Shown here: positions 8,023 to 16,500 of the stretch, in pieces
Layout of the letters: each line of letters begins with the position of its first letter
Position numbering within the stretch: position 1 is the stretch's first letter
Source: Rhodospirillaceae bacterium
Lineage (GTDB): Bacteria; Pseudomonadota; Alphaproteobacteria; UBA8366; Aestuariispiraceae
Assembly: GCA_002709955.1 (NCBI GenBank)
Contig: PAQY01000005.1
Span: 124,001 to 188,000 of the forward strand
DNA length: 64,000 bases
Direction of reading: 5' to 3'
Program-made: the position numbers and the translations under genes
Notes under the pieces: model-generated
Told to the model about the DNA's origin: nothing
The model's input: only the letters and a program-made list of their open reading frames with translations
The model's database searches: none

Positions 8023-9350
8023 GCGTCACGGCTGGAACACCTGGCCTGATCCTGGCCGCGCCAGCGTCGGGCAGTGGAAAGACCACCATATCCCTGGCCC
8101 TGATGCGCGCCTTTCATCGCCATGGACTGCGGGTGGCACCGGCCAAAATCGGACCTGACTATATCGATCCCGGATTTCACAGCGCCGCCAGTGGTCGGCA
8201 ATCGCTGACCCTGGATGGGTGGGCGATGCGTCCTGAAACCCGGGCGATGCTGTGCGAGACCCTGCGTCAGGACAGTGATCTGATTATTGCAGAAGGGGTC
8301 ATGGGCCTATTCGATGGGGCCGCAGATGGAACCGGCACGACGGCGGATATTGCCGCCGAAACCGGGTGGCCGATTATCCTGATTGTCGATGTCGCGGGGC
8401 AGGCGGCATCTGCCATTGCGACCCTGCGCGGCTTTGCGACCCATCGCCATGACATCCACATCGCTGGCGTATTGTTCAATCGGGTCGGTGGGGATCGCCA
8501 CCGCCATCTGTTGATGCAGGCATTGGCCGATAGTGATCTTTCTATCCCCTGTTTGGGATTTCTGCCCCGCGAGGAAGGCCTGGCCTTGAAATCCAGGCAT
8601 TTAGGTTTGGTGTAGGCACAGGAACGCACCGACCTTGAGGCCATTCTGAACCGGGCCGCGGATTGGATTACCAAGCATGCAGATCTGGAAGGTCTGCGCC
8701 GCGTGGCGCAATCCGGGACAGTCGCGCCAACACCAACAGACACAATTTGCGTGCCGCCCCTGGGTCAACGCATCGCCGTTGCGCAAGACACGGCCTTTGC
8801 CTTCTGTTATCCCCATTTGCTGACCGCATGGCGACAAGCTGGGGCCGACATCCTGCCCTTCAGCCCCCTGGCGAATGAAGCGCCGACCACTGATGCAGAT
8901 GCGGTCTATCTGCCCGGTGGCTATCCGGAGCTTTATCCAGCGCAATTGGCAGGGAACCAGCATTTCTTGAGGGGGTTGCGCGATGCGGCAGGGCGCGGCT
9001 GTATCATTTTTGGAGAATGTGGCGGCTATATGGTTCTGGGCGAAAGTCTGACCGATGCGGATGGCAAGTCCCATCCGATGGCGGGGTTATTGCCATTGCG
9101 CACCAGTTTCGCGGATCGTCGGCTGTATCTGGGGTATCGCCGCGCCACAGTGTTGTCCGACAATGCGCCCTGGTCCAGGGGAACCCGGCTGGCCGGTCAC
9201 GAATTCCATTATGCAACGACCCAGTACGAGGGGGCGGCCCAGCCCTTATTCCAAATGCAGGACGCCTTGGGTGAAAATGCCGCAGCCGTCGGCTTATCAA
9301 TTGGAAATGTGTGCGGTTCCTTTCTGCATCTGATAGACACGGCCTCATGA
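8019..9350 (+). pseudogene. cobB: Cobyrinate a,c-diamide synthase interrupted by an in-frame amber codon
   Basis: CobB/CbiA amidates the a and c side chains of cobyrinate using ATP and glutamine. The frame starts at TTG 8019 (TTGA overlap with cobA) with P-loop ASGSGKTT. It covers the ATPase domain up to SRHLGLV, then has TAG at 8613-8615 (codon 199), and continues in the same frame as AQERTDLEAI into an intact glutamine amidotransferase domain with nucleophile Cys334 in GECGGYM, ending at 9350. The reading resumes without a frame change. From memory, family members usually have glutamine at this position (HLGLVQA), so CAG to TAG would explain it. It may be a nonsense mutation, a sequencing error, suppressed readthrough, or two polypeptides with re-initiation at GTG 8703. 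Apart from the stop, both halves look well conserved. Confidence 0.88.
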
Positions 9351-9826
9351 CGCTGCCGGACCAACCCTTTTGGAAGACCAAATCGCTTGCGGATATGAAC
9401 CGCATCGAATGGGAAAGCCTGTGCGATGGCTGTGGGCAGTGCTGTTTGCACAAGATGCAGGATATGGATAACGATGATTATTACATCACCGATATTGCCT
9501 GCACATTGCTGGACTGTTCGACGGCGCAATGTGGCGATTACGCCAATCGTTTCACCCATGTCCCCGACTGTGTGCAGCTGACGCCGAAAAAGGTTTATGA
9601 AATCGACTGGCTGCCGGAGACCTGCGCCTATCGGCTGGTTGCGGAAGGCCAGGATCTGGCCTGGTGGCATCCGCTGGTTTCCGGGTCCCGCGAAACCGTG
9701 CATCAGGCTGGCATATCCGTAAAGGATGCGGCCGTGCCGGGCGATCCGACCCCGGAAGAAATGGCGGATCGGATTCAGCACACAATGGCGGCGCGCCCCT
9801 GTCGACCCCCGCACAAAAGGCGATAA
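9347..9826 (+). CDS. YcgN/UPF0260 family cysteine-cluster protein
   Basis: This 159-residue protein has the N-terminal cluster [11 protein letters not shown] and further cysteines in [15 protein letters not shown] and PDCVQL, together with the family motif [20 protein letters not shown]. This matches the YcgN/UPF0260 family (about 150 residues in E. coli), thought to bind a metal or Fe-S centre, with no established function. The ATG at 9347 overlaps the cobB stop (ATGA), so it is the last gene of the cobA-cobB strand. It is common in proteobacteria outside cob clusters, so a role in cobalamin synthesis should not be assumed. Confidence 0.9.
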   Translation: MTLPDQPFWKTKSLADMNRIEWESLCDGCGQCCLHKMQDMDNDDYYITDIACTLLDCSTAQCGDYANRFTHVPDCVQLTPKKVYEIDWLPETCAYRLVAEGQDLAWWHPLVSGSRETVHQAGISVKDAAVPGDPTPEEMADRIQHTMAARPCRPPHKRR

Positions 9827-9844
9827 AGCCTGAAGCAATGGACG

Positions 9845-10954
9845 TTACGCGAGGGACGCGAGGACTTCTGTCAGTCGCTCCCCAAAGATTTCCCGGTCCT
9901 GTTGGGTCCCGACCGTCACCCGGATGCACCGATCCAGGGGGGCAACACCTGGCATCCGCACGAAAACGCCGCGCGCATCCAATTCTTTCAGCACGGTACG
10001 GGCATAATCCCCATCGCGCCCCATATCGATGGCAACAAAATTTGTCGCCGATGGCAGGGCGGTCAGCCCCAAGCCCTTAGCAAGGGCATAAATCTCTTCT
10101 CTGCCCCGGGCCACTTCCTGACAAACGGACTGAACAAAGGACAAATCCTGTAGGGATGCCAGGGCAGCCACCTGGGCCAGGCGATTATTCTCAAAATGGT
10201 TGCGGACCTTGTTCAGGCCGGTAATCAAGTCCTTATGGGCGATTGTGTATCCTATCCGTAAGCCTGCCATGCCATGGGCTTTTGAAAAGGTCCGCATACG
10301 CAGCACTTTTGGATTGGCTGGGTCCAGGTCCGGTGCGGTGCCCTCCGGGGCGAAATCAATATAGGCCTCGTCCAGAACCAGAACGCAGCCATCGGGGATG
10401 CGATCGATCAACCTTTGGACTGTCGCGGCATCATGCCAGGTACCCATCGGGTTATCGGGATTGGCAAAATAGGCCAGGGGTGCCCCGGTTTCCTGTATCT
10501 TGTCGATCAAGGCATCCGGGTCTTCTGCATCGTCGCGATAGGGAATTGTTTTCAGGGCGGCCCCGAACCCTGTCACGTGATAGTTGAAGGTTGGATAGGC
10601 CCCGGCAGACGTCACAACCGCCGCGCCGGGCCCTGCCAGAATGCGAACGACATTGCCCAACAGGGCGTCAATCCCGGCCCCGATCAGGATTTCATCCGGG
10701 TCAACGCCGTGATGATCCGCCAGCGCCGCGCGCAAGGGCCAGCTGAGCGAATCTCCATACCAGGCGCTGCGGGGTGCTTCCTCTATCACAGCTGCGATGG
10801 CCTTTGGGGACATGCCAAAAGCGCTTTCATTCGCGCCAATCCGCGCATCAAAGGGCTTGCCCCGCTGGCGCTCCAACGTTTCCGGCCCGATGAAGGGCAC
10901 AGCGGCGGGCAGACTGTTGATCAGGGGCGTGAAGGGGATCGTCTTCTGAGACAT
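9845..10954 (-). CDS. HisC-like PLP-dependent aminotransferase
   Basis: This 369-residue fold-type I PLP enzyme resembles histidinol-phosphate aminotransferases. PDNPMGTW, LVLDEAYIDFAP and MRTFSKAHGMAGLRIGY (with the Schiff-base lysine in TFSKAHG) are conserved, and GANESAFG at the N-terminus replaces the usual HisC substrate loop. The family is widespread in alphaproteobacteria as a second, uncharacterised HisC-like paralogue. Location next to cob genes raises CobC/CobD-type threonine-phosphate decarboxylase as an alternative, but the N-terminal HGG motif of that family is absent, so a general aminotransferase is preferred. It converges on the ycgN-like gene, 18 bases away. Confidence 0.85.
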   Translation of the reverse strand: MSQKTIPFTPLINSLPAAVPFIGPETLERQRGKPFDARIGANESAFGMSPKAIAAVIEEAPRSAWYGDSLSWPLRAALADHHGVDPDEILIGAGIDALLGNVVRILAGPGAAVVTSAGAYPTFNYHVTGFGAALKTIPYRDDAEDPDALIDKIQETGAPLAYFANPDNPMGTWHDAATVQRLIDRIPDGCVLVLDEAYIDFAPEGTAPDLDPANPKVLRMRTFSKAHGMAGLRIGYTIAHKDLITGLNKVRNHFENNRLAQVAALASLQDLSFVQSVCQEVARGREEIYALAKGLGLTALPSATNFVAIDMGRDGDYARTVLKELDARGVFVRMPGVAPLDRCIRVTVGTQQDREIFGERLTEVLASLA

Positions 10955-11274
10955 TGGATTAAGGTCCTCATGCGATGCAGGATTAACCGGGTTCTTCTGT
11001 CAGAAATGGCAGGGTTTTGGAAGACCGGCCGCTTTTTTAAGGAATTTTATGGGGTGGAGCATGAACTGAACCCGGCCTGTGACGACAAATGTAGTTAGGA
11101 GCAAGGCTAGACCCCCTAGATATTGGGTCTAAATTGGGTATAAGGCCCAATAATAAGGATTGGGCTGATTTTATAGGCATAGAACCTAATTTATGAGTCA
11201 AAACACCTAGGATAATCCCTCTTTTTCACCGATCAGAATGGCGAAAAAGAGGGAAACATCATCCTGTCACCGGA
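10955..11274. other. Intergenic region with short inverted repeats
   Basis: About 320 bases lie between the aminotransferase start and the quinone oxidoreductase stop, AT-richer than the surroundings. No credible reading frame was found. It contains AGACCC/GGGTCT at 11109-11130, TATTGGG/CCCAATA at 11121-11152, three copies of ATTGGG, and the strong hairpin listed separately. The aminotransferase promoter should lie near its right-to-left start, but I could not fix one. Confidence 0.6.
11217..11253 (-). terminator. Strong hairpin downstream of the quinone oxidoreductase gene
   Basis: On the minus strand the arms CCCTCTTTTTCGCC and GGTGAAAAAGAGGG pair over 14 bases (one G-T wobble) with a nine-base loop. 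It sits about 20 bases after the stop of the gene at 11275, as a terminator would, but no U-tract follows on that strand. It could instead be an RNA-stabilising hairpin. Confidence 0.5.
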
Positions 11275-12246
11275 TCAGACAACAAAAATCGTCGATCCGG
11301 TTGTCTTCCGGGCTTCCAGATCCTTATGCGCCTGAACCGCATCGGCCAGCGCATAACGCTGATTTATTTCAATCTTCAGGCCCTTGCCAACCGCATCGAA
11401 CAGGGCGGTTGCGGATTCCACCAGATCTTCCCGGCTGGCGGTATAGGTCATCAGGGTGGGGCGCGTCATAAACAGCGATCCCTTTGCCGACAGGGTACCC
11501 AGATTAAAATTCTCAATCGGACCAGAGGCGGCACCAAAGGAAACAAACAAACCGCGGGGCTTGAGCGAATCCAGTGACCCGTCCAGAGTGGATTTTCCAA
11601 CACCGTCATAGACAACAGGAACACCCGCCCCGTCGGTAATTTCCCGAACCTTCTTGGCCACATCTTCCTTGTTATAATAAATGATATGATCACAGCCATG
11701 GGCCTTGGCCTGTTCGGCCTTTTCTTCGGACCCAACCGTGCCGATCACCGTTGCGCCAATCTGCTTCAGCCATTGACAGGCGATCAGCCCGACGCCCCCA
11801 GCGGCGGCCTGGAACAGAACCGTATCACCTTTCTTCACCGGATAGGTTCGGCGCACCAAATATTCCACCGTCATGCCCTGCAACATCATGCCAGCAGCCA
11901 TTTCGGTGCTGATGCTGTCTGGCAATTTGATCAGGCGATGCCAGGGAATCAGGCGCTCGCTGGCATAGGCACCGATGGGCGGCGCGGCATAGGCAACACG
12001 ATCGCCCGGCTTGAACGCATCAACGCCGTCGCCAACCGCATCCACAATCCCGGCGGCTTCCAGACCAATGGTGAAGGGGGTGGGCATCGGATAGGCGCCG
12101 GTGCGGTGATAGGTATCGATGTAATTCAGGCCTACAAAATCCTGTTTCAGGCGGACCTCTCCGGCACCGGGCTGACCAACTGTAACATCTTCATAAACCA
12201 TTACTTCCGGCCCACCGACCCCGTGAACCCGTACTGCCTTTGCCAT
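11275..12246 (-). CDS. NADPH:quinone oxidoreductase (zeta-crystallin type)
   Basis: This 323-residue medium-chain dehydrogenase/reductase lacks the structural-zinc cysteine cluster, as is usual for the QOR branch. The N-terminal segment VHGVGGPEVMVYEDV and the substrate-domain text DFVGLNYIDTYHRTGAYP are QOR signatures. The nucleotide-binding motif is AAAGGVGLIACQWLKQIGATVIGTVGS at about residues 150-175. It would reduce quinones by one electron using NADPH in the cytoplasm. It is about 100 bases downstream of the DUF255 gene on the same strand and may share its transcript or have its own promoter in the AT-rich gap. The exact physiological substrate cannot be read from the sequence. Confidence 0.92.
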   Translation of the reverse strand: MAKAVRVHGVGGPEVMVYEDVTVGQPGAGEVRLKQDFVGLNYIDTYHRTGAYPMPTPFTIGLEAAGIVDAVGDGVDAFKPGDRVAYAAPPIGAYASERLIPWHRLIKLPDSISTEMAAGMMLQGMTVEYLVRRTYPVKKGDTVLFQAAAGGVGLIACQWLKQIGATVIGTVGSEEKAEQAKAHGCDHIIYYNKEDVAKKVREITDGAGVPVVYDGVGKSTLDGSLDSLKPRGLFVSFGAASGPIENFNLGTLSAKGSLFMTRPTLMTYTASREDLVESATALFDAVGKGLKIEINQRYALADAVQAHKDLEARKTTGSTIFVV

Positions 12247-12342
12247 GCTGAATACTCCCCATCTGATTGGATAATTTGTTGAATTTCTGGTTAAACCTAG
12301 TGTGCGACGCGGGCTGCGCCAAGCCTTATCACGACATCATGG

Positions 12343-14370
12343 TCAGGCCACAAGACCCCGCAAATGCTCTGTAATTGCATCAGGCGTCACCAGGGGCAGG
12401 GAACACACCGGCCCGACACAAATGTAAGCCGCGGGTCTGCCATCGACCAATCCTTTGCCGCTGGCCGGATGTTCGGGGGGCAGATCCGCCCCCGGCGCGA
12501 TCACGGTGACCAACCGGTCTGCCAGCGGCACTTTTCGCGCCGCCTCCTGCAAGGCCTCTAGTGTTGGGTCACCCGCTGTTCCCACCAGAACGATCTGGAC
12601 GCCCGACTGCAACAGCATCGCACCCTCAATCAGGGTGGAATAGGGGAAGAAGTTCCGCTCCATCTCTCCGGAAAAGGTGGTGATTATTTCTTCCGCACGG
12701 GTCTGATACAAAGCCTTACCTGTCAGCCAGTACAGCTTGACCAGCACAGAAACCAGAACCCCATTGCCCGACGGCGTGGCATTATCCCCGGCGGATTTGG
12801 TCCGAACGACCAGCGCTTCGGCATCATCCGGCGTCAGGAAATAGGCCCCACCCGCCTTGTCATGATAGTGAAGGTCCAGAATTTCGGCCCAATTCTGGGC
12901 ATGGGACAGATAATTCTGGTCGCCCGTCGCCTCCAATAAAGCCAGCGCGGCCCGCATCATCGCGGCATAATCATCCAATGTCGCGGTATGTCGGGCACGC
13001 CCGACGCGGAAGCTGTGGCGCAATCTGGAACCTTGTGACATCGGACCGGTGATGAAGTCATAGGCCCGGCGGGCCGCTGTCACCCAGTCCGGTTGATCAA
13101 ATATACGACCAGCATGGGCGAAGGCCGCAATGGTCATGCCGTTCCAATCGGTCAGCACCTTGTCATCTTTCAAAGGCGGCACCCGCTTTTCACGCGCCTT
13201 GAACAATATGGCCCGCAAGGGAGCGAGGCGCGCTTCCTGCGCTTCTGTTACTGGCTGTGAAAGGGGAAGGCGGTTCAGGATTGTTTTCCCTTCCCAATTT
13301 CCTTCCGGCTTGACGTCATAGATCTGTTTGAAGAATTCCGCCTCGTCGCCCAGCAGAGAGTCAATCTCCGCTGAATCCCAGACATAGAACTTACCTTCTT
13401 CGCCCTCGCTATCGGCATCACGAGCCGCCGCGAAAGCCCCTTCAGGCGTGGTCATATCTGTGCGCAACCAGGAAATTGTTTCTTCAACGCGACGCTTGAA
13501 CAGGGCGTCACCCGTCTCCAACCAGCACAGGCATAACAGATCCAGAAGCTGCGCATTATCATACAGCATCTTTTCAAAATGCGGGATCAACCAGGCCCGA
13601 TCGACGGTATAGCGGGCAAACCCGCCACCAAGATGATCATAGATCCCGCCTTCACACATCTTGCGCATCGCAAACAATACGGCGTCCTTATACGCCTGTC
13701 CGGTTGAACTTCGCTGGCCCGCTGCCCAAAGCTGACGCAACAAAGAGGGCTGGGGAAACTTTGGGGCGTCCCCAATGCCGCCATGAACGGTATCCATGGC
13801 CTGCAGCAGGCGCAGGGCAATTCCGTCTGCGGTATCCTGATCGATCATGCCACCGGGTTTTGGGGCAGCCAATTGCGCCAGACCGGTACGCAGTGCATCG
13901 ACATTCTGGCCCACCCTGTCTGGGGCCTCATGATATGTCTTTGCGATTGCCGCCAAAACCTGGGTGAATCCAGCACGCCCCCATTTCTCATCCGGAGGGA
14001 AATAGGTGCCGCCCCAGAAGGGCTCACCACCGGGCGTCAGGAACATGGTCAGGGGCCACCCGCCTTGCTGGCCCAACATGCTCAGTGCGGATTGGTAGAT
14101 GGTATCAATGTCCGGGCGTTCTTCCCGGTCCACCTTGATGTTGATGAACAGCCGGTTCATCTGATCAGCGATATCCGGGTTTTCAAAGCTTTCATGGGCC
14201 ATGACATGGCACCAATGACAGGCCGCATAGCCGACCGATAACAGGATCGGTTTGTTCTGGGCCTTAGCCTCTGCCAGGGCATCGGGTCCCCAGGCGCGCC
14301 AATGAACCGGGTTATCCTTGTGCTGCAGAAGGTAGGGGCTGGTTTCCTGGTTCAACATATTGGCAGACAT
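12343..14370 (-). CDS. DUF255/YyaL-like thioredoxin-domain protein
   Basis: This 675-residue protein starts [24 protein letters not shown], the invariant start of the YyaL/SPATA20 family. An N-terminal thioredoxin-like domain has the active-site-like [13 protein letters not shown] (about residue 50). It is followed by an (alpha/alpha)6 barrel region resembling glycosidases or epimerases, with [11 protein letters not shown] and [19 protein letters not shown]. No enzymatic activity is firmly established for the family. The ATG at 14370 has TAGGAG seven bases upstream, so the longer in-frame start at 14427 is rejected. It is divergent from the DUF6489-mnmE strand, with the 17-bp tandem array between them. 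Confidence 0.92.
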   Translation of the reverse strand: MSANMLNQETSPYLLQHKDNPVHWRAWGPDALAEAKAQNKPILLSVGYAACHWCHVMAHESFENPDIADQMNRLFINIKVDREERPDIDTIYQSALSMLGQQGGWPLTMFLTPGGEPFWGGTYFPPDEKWGRAGFTQVLAAIAKTYHEAPDRVGQNVDALRTGLAQLAAPKPGGMIDQDTADGIALRLLQAMDTVHGGIGDAPKFPQPSLLRQLWAAGQRSSTGQAYKDAVLFAMRKMCEGGIYDHLGGGFARYTVDRAWLIPHFEKMLYDNAQLLDLLCLCWLETGDALFKRRVEETISWLRTDMTTPEGAFAAARDADSEGEEGKFYVWDSAEIDSLLGDEAEFFKQIYDVKPEGNWEGKTILNRLPLSQPVTEAQEARLAPLRAILFKAREKRVPPLKDDKVLTDWNGMTIAAFAHAGRIFDQPDWVTAARRAYDFITGPMSQGSRLRHSFRVGRARHTATLDDYAAMMRAALALLEATGDQNYLSHAQNWAEILDLHYHDKAGGAYFLTPDDAEALVVRTKSAGDNATPSGNGVLVSVLVKLYWLTGKALYQTRAEEIITTFSGEMERNFFPYSTLIEGAMLLQSGVQIVLVGTAGDPTLEALQEAARKVPLADRLVTVIAPGADLPPEHPASGKGLVDGRPAAYICVGPVCSLPLVTPDAITEHLRGLVA

Positions 14371-14485
14371 GACTACTCCTAACGGTCGCGATAGCTTACT
14401 GTGCCTGCAGGGCGCGGTGATCAGCAACCCTTGTCCCTTGCACAGGTCCTATCCCTTGTACATAAGAGGAGGTGGCGAATTCTCC

Positions 14486-14570
14486 AAGGTAAAGTCTGGC
14501 CTAAGGTAAAGTCTGGCCTAAGGTAAAGTCTGGCCTAAGGTAAAGTCTGGCTCAAGGTAAGGTCTGGCAG
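14486..14570. repeat. 17-bp tandem repeat array, five units
   Basis: Five contiguous 17-base units occupy 14486-14570. The first three read AAGGTAAAGTCTGGCCT, the fourth ends CTC, and the fifth carries a G for A and ends CAG. It lies 46 bases before the DUF6489 start in the divergent intergenic region. Perfect copies at one end with decay at the other indicate recent slippage expansion. Any effect on expression is unknown. Confidence 0.92.
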
Positions 14571-14616
14571 TTTTGGGGTGCTGGTGTATCATCAGCCCAA
14601 CAGTGGGAGATAACCG

Positions 14617-14877
14617 ATGAAAATCACCGTTGATATTGATTGCACCCCGGATGAAGCCCGGAAGTTCCTTGGTCTTCCCGACGTGACCCCAATGCAGGAA
14701 GCCCTGATGAAGCAGGTCCAGGAACGCATGGAAGCAAATCTGAAGGCACTGGAACCTGAGGCCTTGTTCCAAACATGGCTGCCTGCGGGCCTGCAAGGAA
14801 TGGAACAGTTGCAAAAAATGTTCTGGTCGCAAATGGCAAATTCTTCTAAGGACCCATCCTCAGGGGATAAGAGCTAG
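14617..14877 (+). CDS. DUF6489 family protein
   Basis: This 86-residue small acidic protein, starting MKITVDIDCTPDEARKFLGL, matches the alphaproteobacterial DUF6489 family. It has a short beta-like N-terminal strand, then amphipathic helices containing PDVTPMQEALMKQVQERM and a WLPAGLQGMEQLQKMFW segment, with a polar tail. The function is unknown. It is typically encoded immediately upstream of mnmE, as here (52 bases), which suggests co-transcription. The helical part resembles phasin-like or small coiled-coil proteins, but that is a weak analogy. The ATG at 14617 follows GTGGGAGA. Confidence 0.85.
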   Translation: MKITVDIDCTPDEARKFLGLPDVTPMQEALMKQVQERMEANLKALEPEALFQTWLPAGLQGMEQLQKMFWSQMANSSKDPSSGDKS

Positions 14878-14929
14878 CGCAAGCGTTTGACGCGCTATTC
14901 CGTGATGTAAACAGGCGAGCACTTTTTTG

Positions 14930-16303
14930 ATGAGTGATACGATTTTTGCACTCAGCAGCGGGCCTGCACCGGCCGGTATCGCTGTCATCCGCCTGTCTGG
15001 ACCAAACGCCCTGGCGGCCCTGCAATCGCTTGTAACCTCACCGTCGGACAGGGCGAAATGTACACCCCGTCCAAGACATGCCCACAGACGGAAACTGTAT
15101 CGTCCCAACCCGGAGTTCATTGCGGGGCCGATACCGGGGTCGGAGGTTCTGGACGATGCCTTGATCCTTTTCTTTCCGGGCCCCGCTTCTTTTACTGGGG
15201 AGGATGTGGTTGAGCTTCATTGCCATGGTGGGGCGGCCACGATTGCGGCGGTGTTACAAGCGCTTGGACAGTATCCTGACTGTCGCCTTGCCGAAGCAGG
15301 GGAGTTTTCGCGCCGCGCCTTTGCCAATGGCAATATGGATTTAACCGAAGCCGAAGCCTTGTCCGATTTAATTGCTGCAGAGACGGAGGCGCAACGGCGT
15401 TTGGCGCTGCGTTTGGCCACAGGGGCAGGGCATGACCGATACCAGGATTGGACAGATCGCCTTGTCCGTATCCTGGCGCTGATTGAAGCTGCGGTCGATT
15501 TTCCTGAGGATGATTTGCCCCCCGATATGCTGGACCAAAACGCCAATGCCATTGCTTCGCTTATTGCTGAATGGGAACAGGATATCAGACTTGGCGCACT
15601 GTCATCGGCCATTCGCGATGGGGTTAGGGTTGCGATTGTTGGGTCGCCTAATGTTGGGAAATCTTCCCTCTTAAACAAGCTTGCAGGACGGGATGCGGCG
15701 ATCGTGTCGGAGATTGCGGGAACCACGCGGGATGTTATCGAGGTCCGCCTGGATCTTGGCGGCTATGCTGTCACCTTGTCAGATACAGCGGGACTGCGGG
15801 ACACGCCAGATGCGGTTGAAGGGGAGGGGGTGCGGCGCGCCCGGGCCACTGCCGAGTCTGCTGATATTATCCTTTGGGTTTCGGATGACCCTATGGTCTT
15901 TGATATGCCGGCACCATTTGGTGTTTTGGACACGATTCCGGTATTCCAGCTTCTTACGAAATGTGACTTGGTGTCTGCGCCCAGTCAGTGGCTGGATGAT
16001 CCTAATCGCTTTGGAATATCTTCTGTTACCGGTGTCGGGTTGCAGGATTTACTCTCTGCCATAACATCGGTATGTGCGGAACGGTATGGACAAGCGACGG
16101 CTGCTGTGGCTGTGCGCGCCCGACATCGGGAAGCCCTCAGCCGTGCCTCTGAGGCGCTTGAAGCGTCACTTGCTCAACCGGAATTGGCCTTGTCCGGGGA
16201 AGATATTCGGGTTGCCTTGATGGAAATGGGGCGTATCACCGGGCGCGTCGATGTTGAAACAGTTCTGGATGTTGTCTTCCAGGAATTTTGCATCGGGAAA
16301 TGA
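14930..16303 (+). CDS. mnmE: tRNA uridine-5-carboxymethylaminomethyl modification GTPase
   Basis: MnmE works with MnmG to modify U34 of tRNAs that read NNA/NNG codons. The 457-residue protein has the N-terminal formyl-THF-binding domain (FALSSGPAPAGIAVIRLSG), FTGEDVVELHCHGG, the G domain with G1 GSPNVGKSSLLNKL, G2/G3 GTTRDVIE and DTAGLRDT, a G4-like TKCD, and the essential C-terminal CIGK with the catalytic cysteine. There is a TTG directly before the ATG; ATG 14930 is preferred. The segment near residues 45-70 is longer and more basic than I recall for close relatives. Third positions are visibly richer in T and G than in the neighbouring mnmG. The gene ends 5 bases before the first parS. 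Confidence 0.97.
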   Translation: MSDTIFALSSGPAPAGIAVIRLSGPNALAALQSLVTSPSDRAKCTPRPRHAHRRKLYRPNPEFIAGPIPGSEVLDDALILFFPGPASFTGEDVVELHCHGGAATIAAVLQALGQYPDCRLAEAGEFSRRAFANGNMDLTEAEALSDLIAAETEAQRRLALRLATGAGHDRYQDWTDRLVRILALIEAAVDFPEDDLPPDMLDQNANAIASLIAEWEQDIRLGALSSAIRDGVRVAIVGSPNVGKSSLLNKLAGRDAAIVSEIAGTTRDVIEVRLDLGGYAVTLSDTAGLRDTPDAVEGEGVRRARATAESADIILWVSDDPMVFDMPAPFGVLDTIPVFQLLTKCDLVSAPSQWLDDPNRFGISSVTGVGLQDLLSAITSVCAERYGQATAAVAVRARHREALSRASEALEASLAQPELALSGEDIRVALMEMGRITGRVDVETVLDVVFQEFCIGK

Positions 16304-16308
16304 GCAAC

Positions 16309-16324
16309 TGTTTCACGTGAAACA
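16309..16324. other. parS: parS site 1 (ParB binding site)
   Basis: The perfect 16-bp palindrome TGTTTCACGTGAAACA matches the bacterial parS consensus. It lies just after the mnmE stop. ParB nucleates and spreads from such sites to partition the origin region. Confidence 0.97.
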
Positions 16325-16388
16325 ATTCTATGGATTATAACTGGTTATCTATGAAAGAATCCAGCTGCCCCGTCACCAGTCCCAGATA

Positions 16389-16404
16389 TGTTTCACGTGA
16401 AACA
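16389..16404. other. parS: parS site 2 (ParB binding site)
   Basis: A second perfect TGTTTCACGTGAAACA starts 80 bases after the first, in the mnmE-mnmG intergenic region. The intervening and following sequence to 16500 holds no gene. Confidence 0.97.
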
Positions 16405-16500
16405 AACTCCATAACCGCACTGTGATATGATGCCCGTAGCCCGGCAATTGACCCCGGATGCAAGAACCATTATACAATCAGCGCCGCAGGAGAACTGACA

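Noticed and set aside
8613-8615. Genome-wide reassignment of TAG to glutamine
   Set aside because: parB, lutC, rlmN, the response regulator, the XRE gene and the ankyrin gene all end in TAG, so TAG works as a stop here.
9845-10954. CobC/CobD threonine-phosphate decarboxylase
   Set aside because: Adjacent to cob genes, but the N-terminal HGG motif is missing and the sequence is closer to HisC-like aminotransferases.
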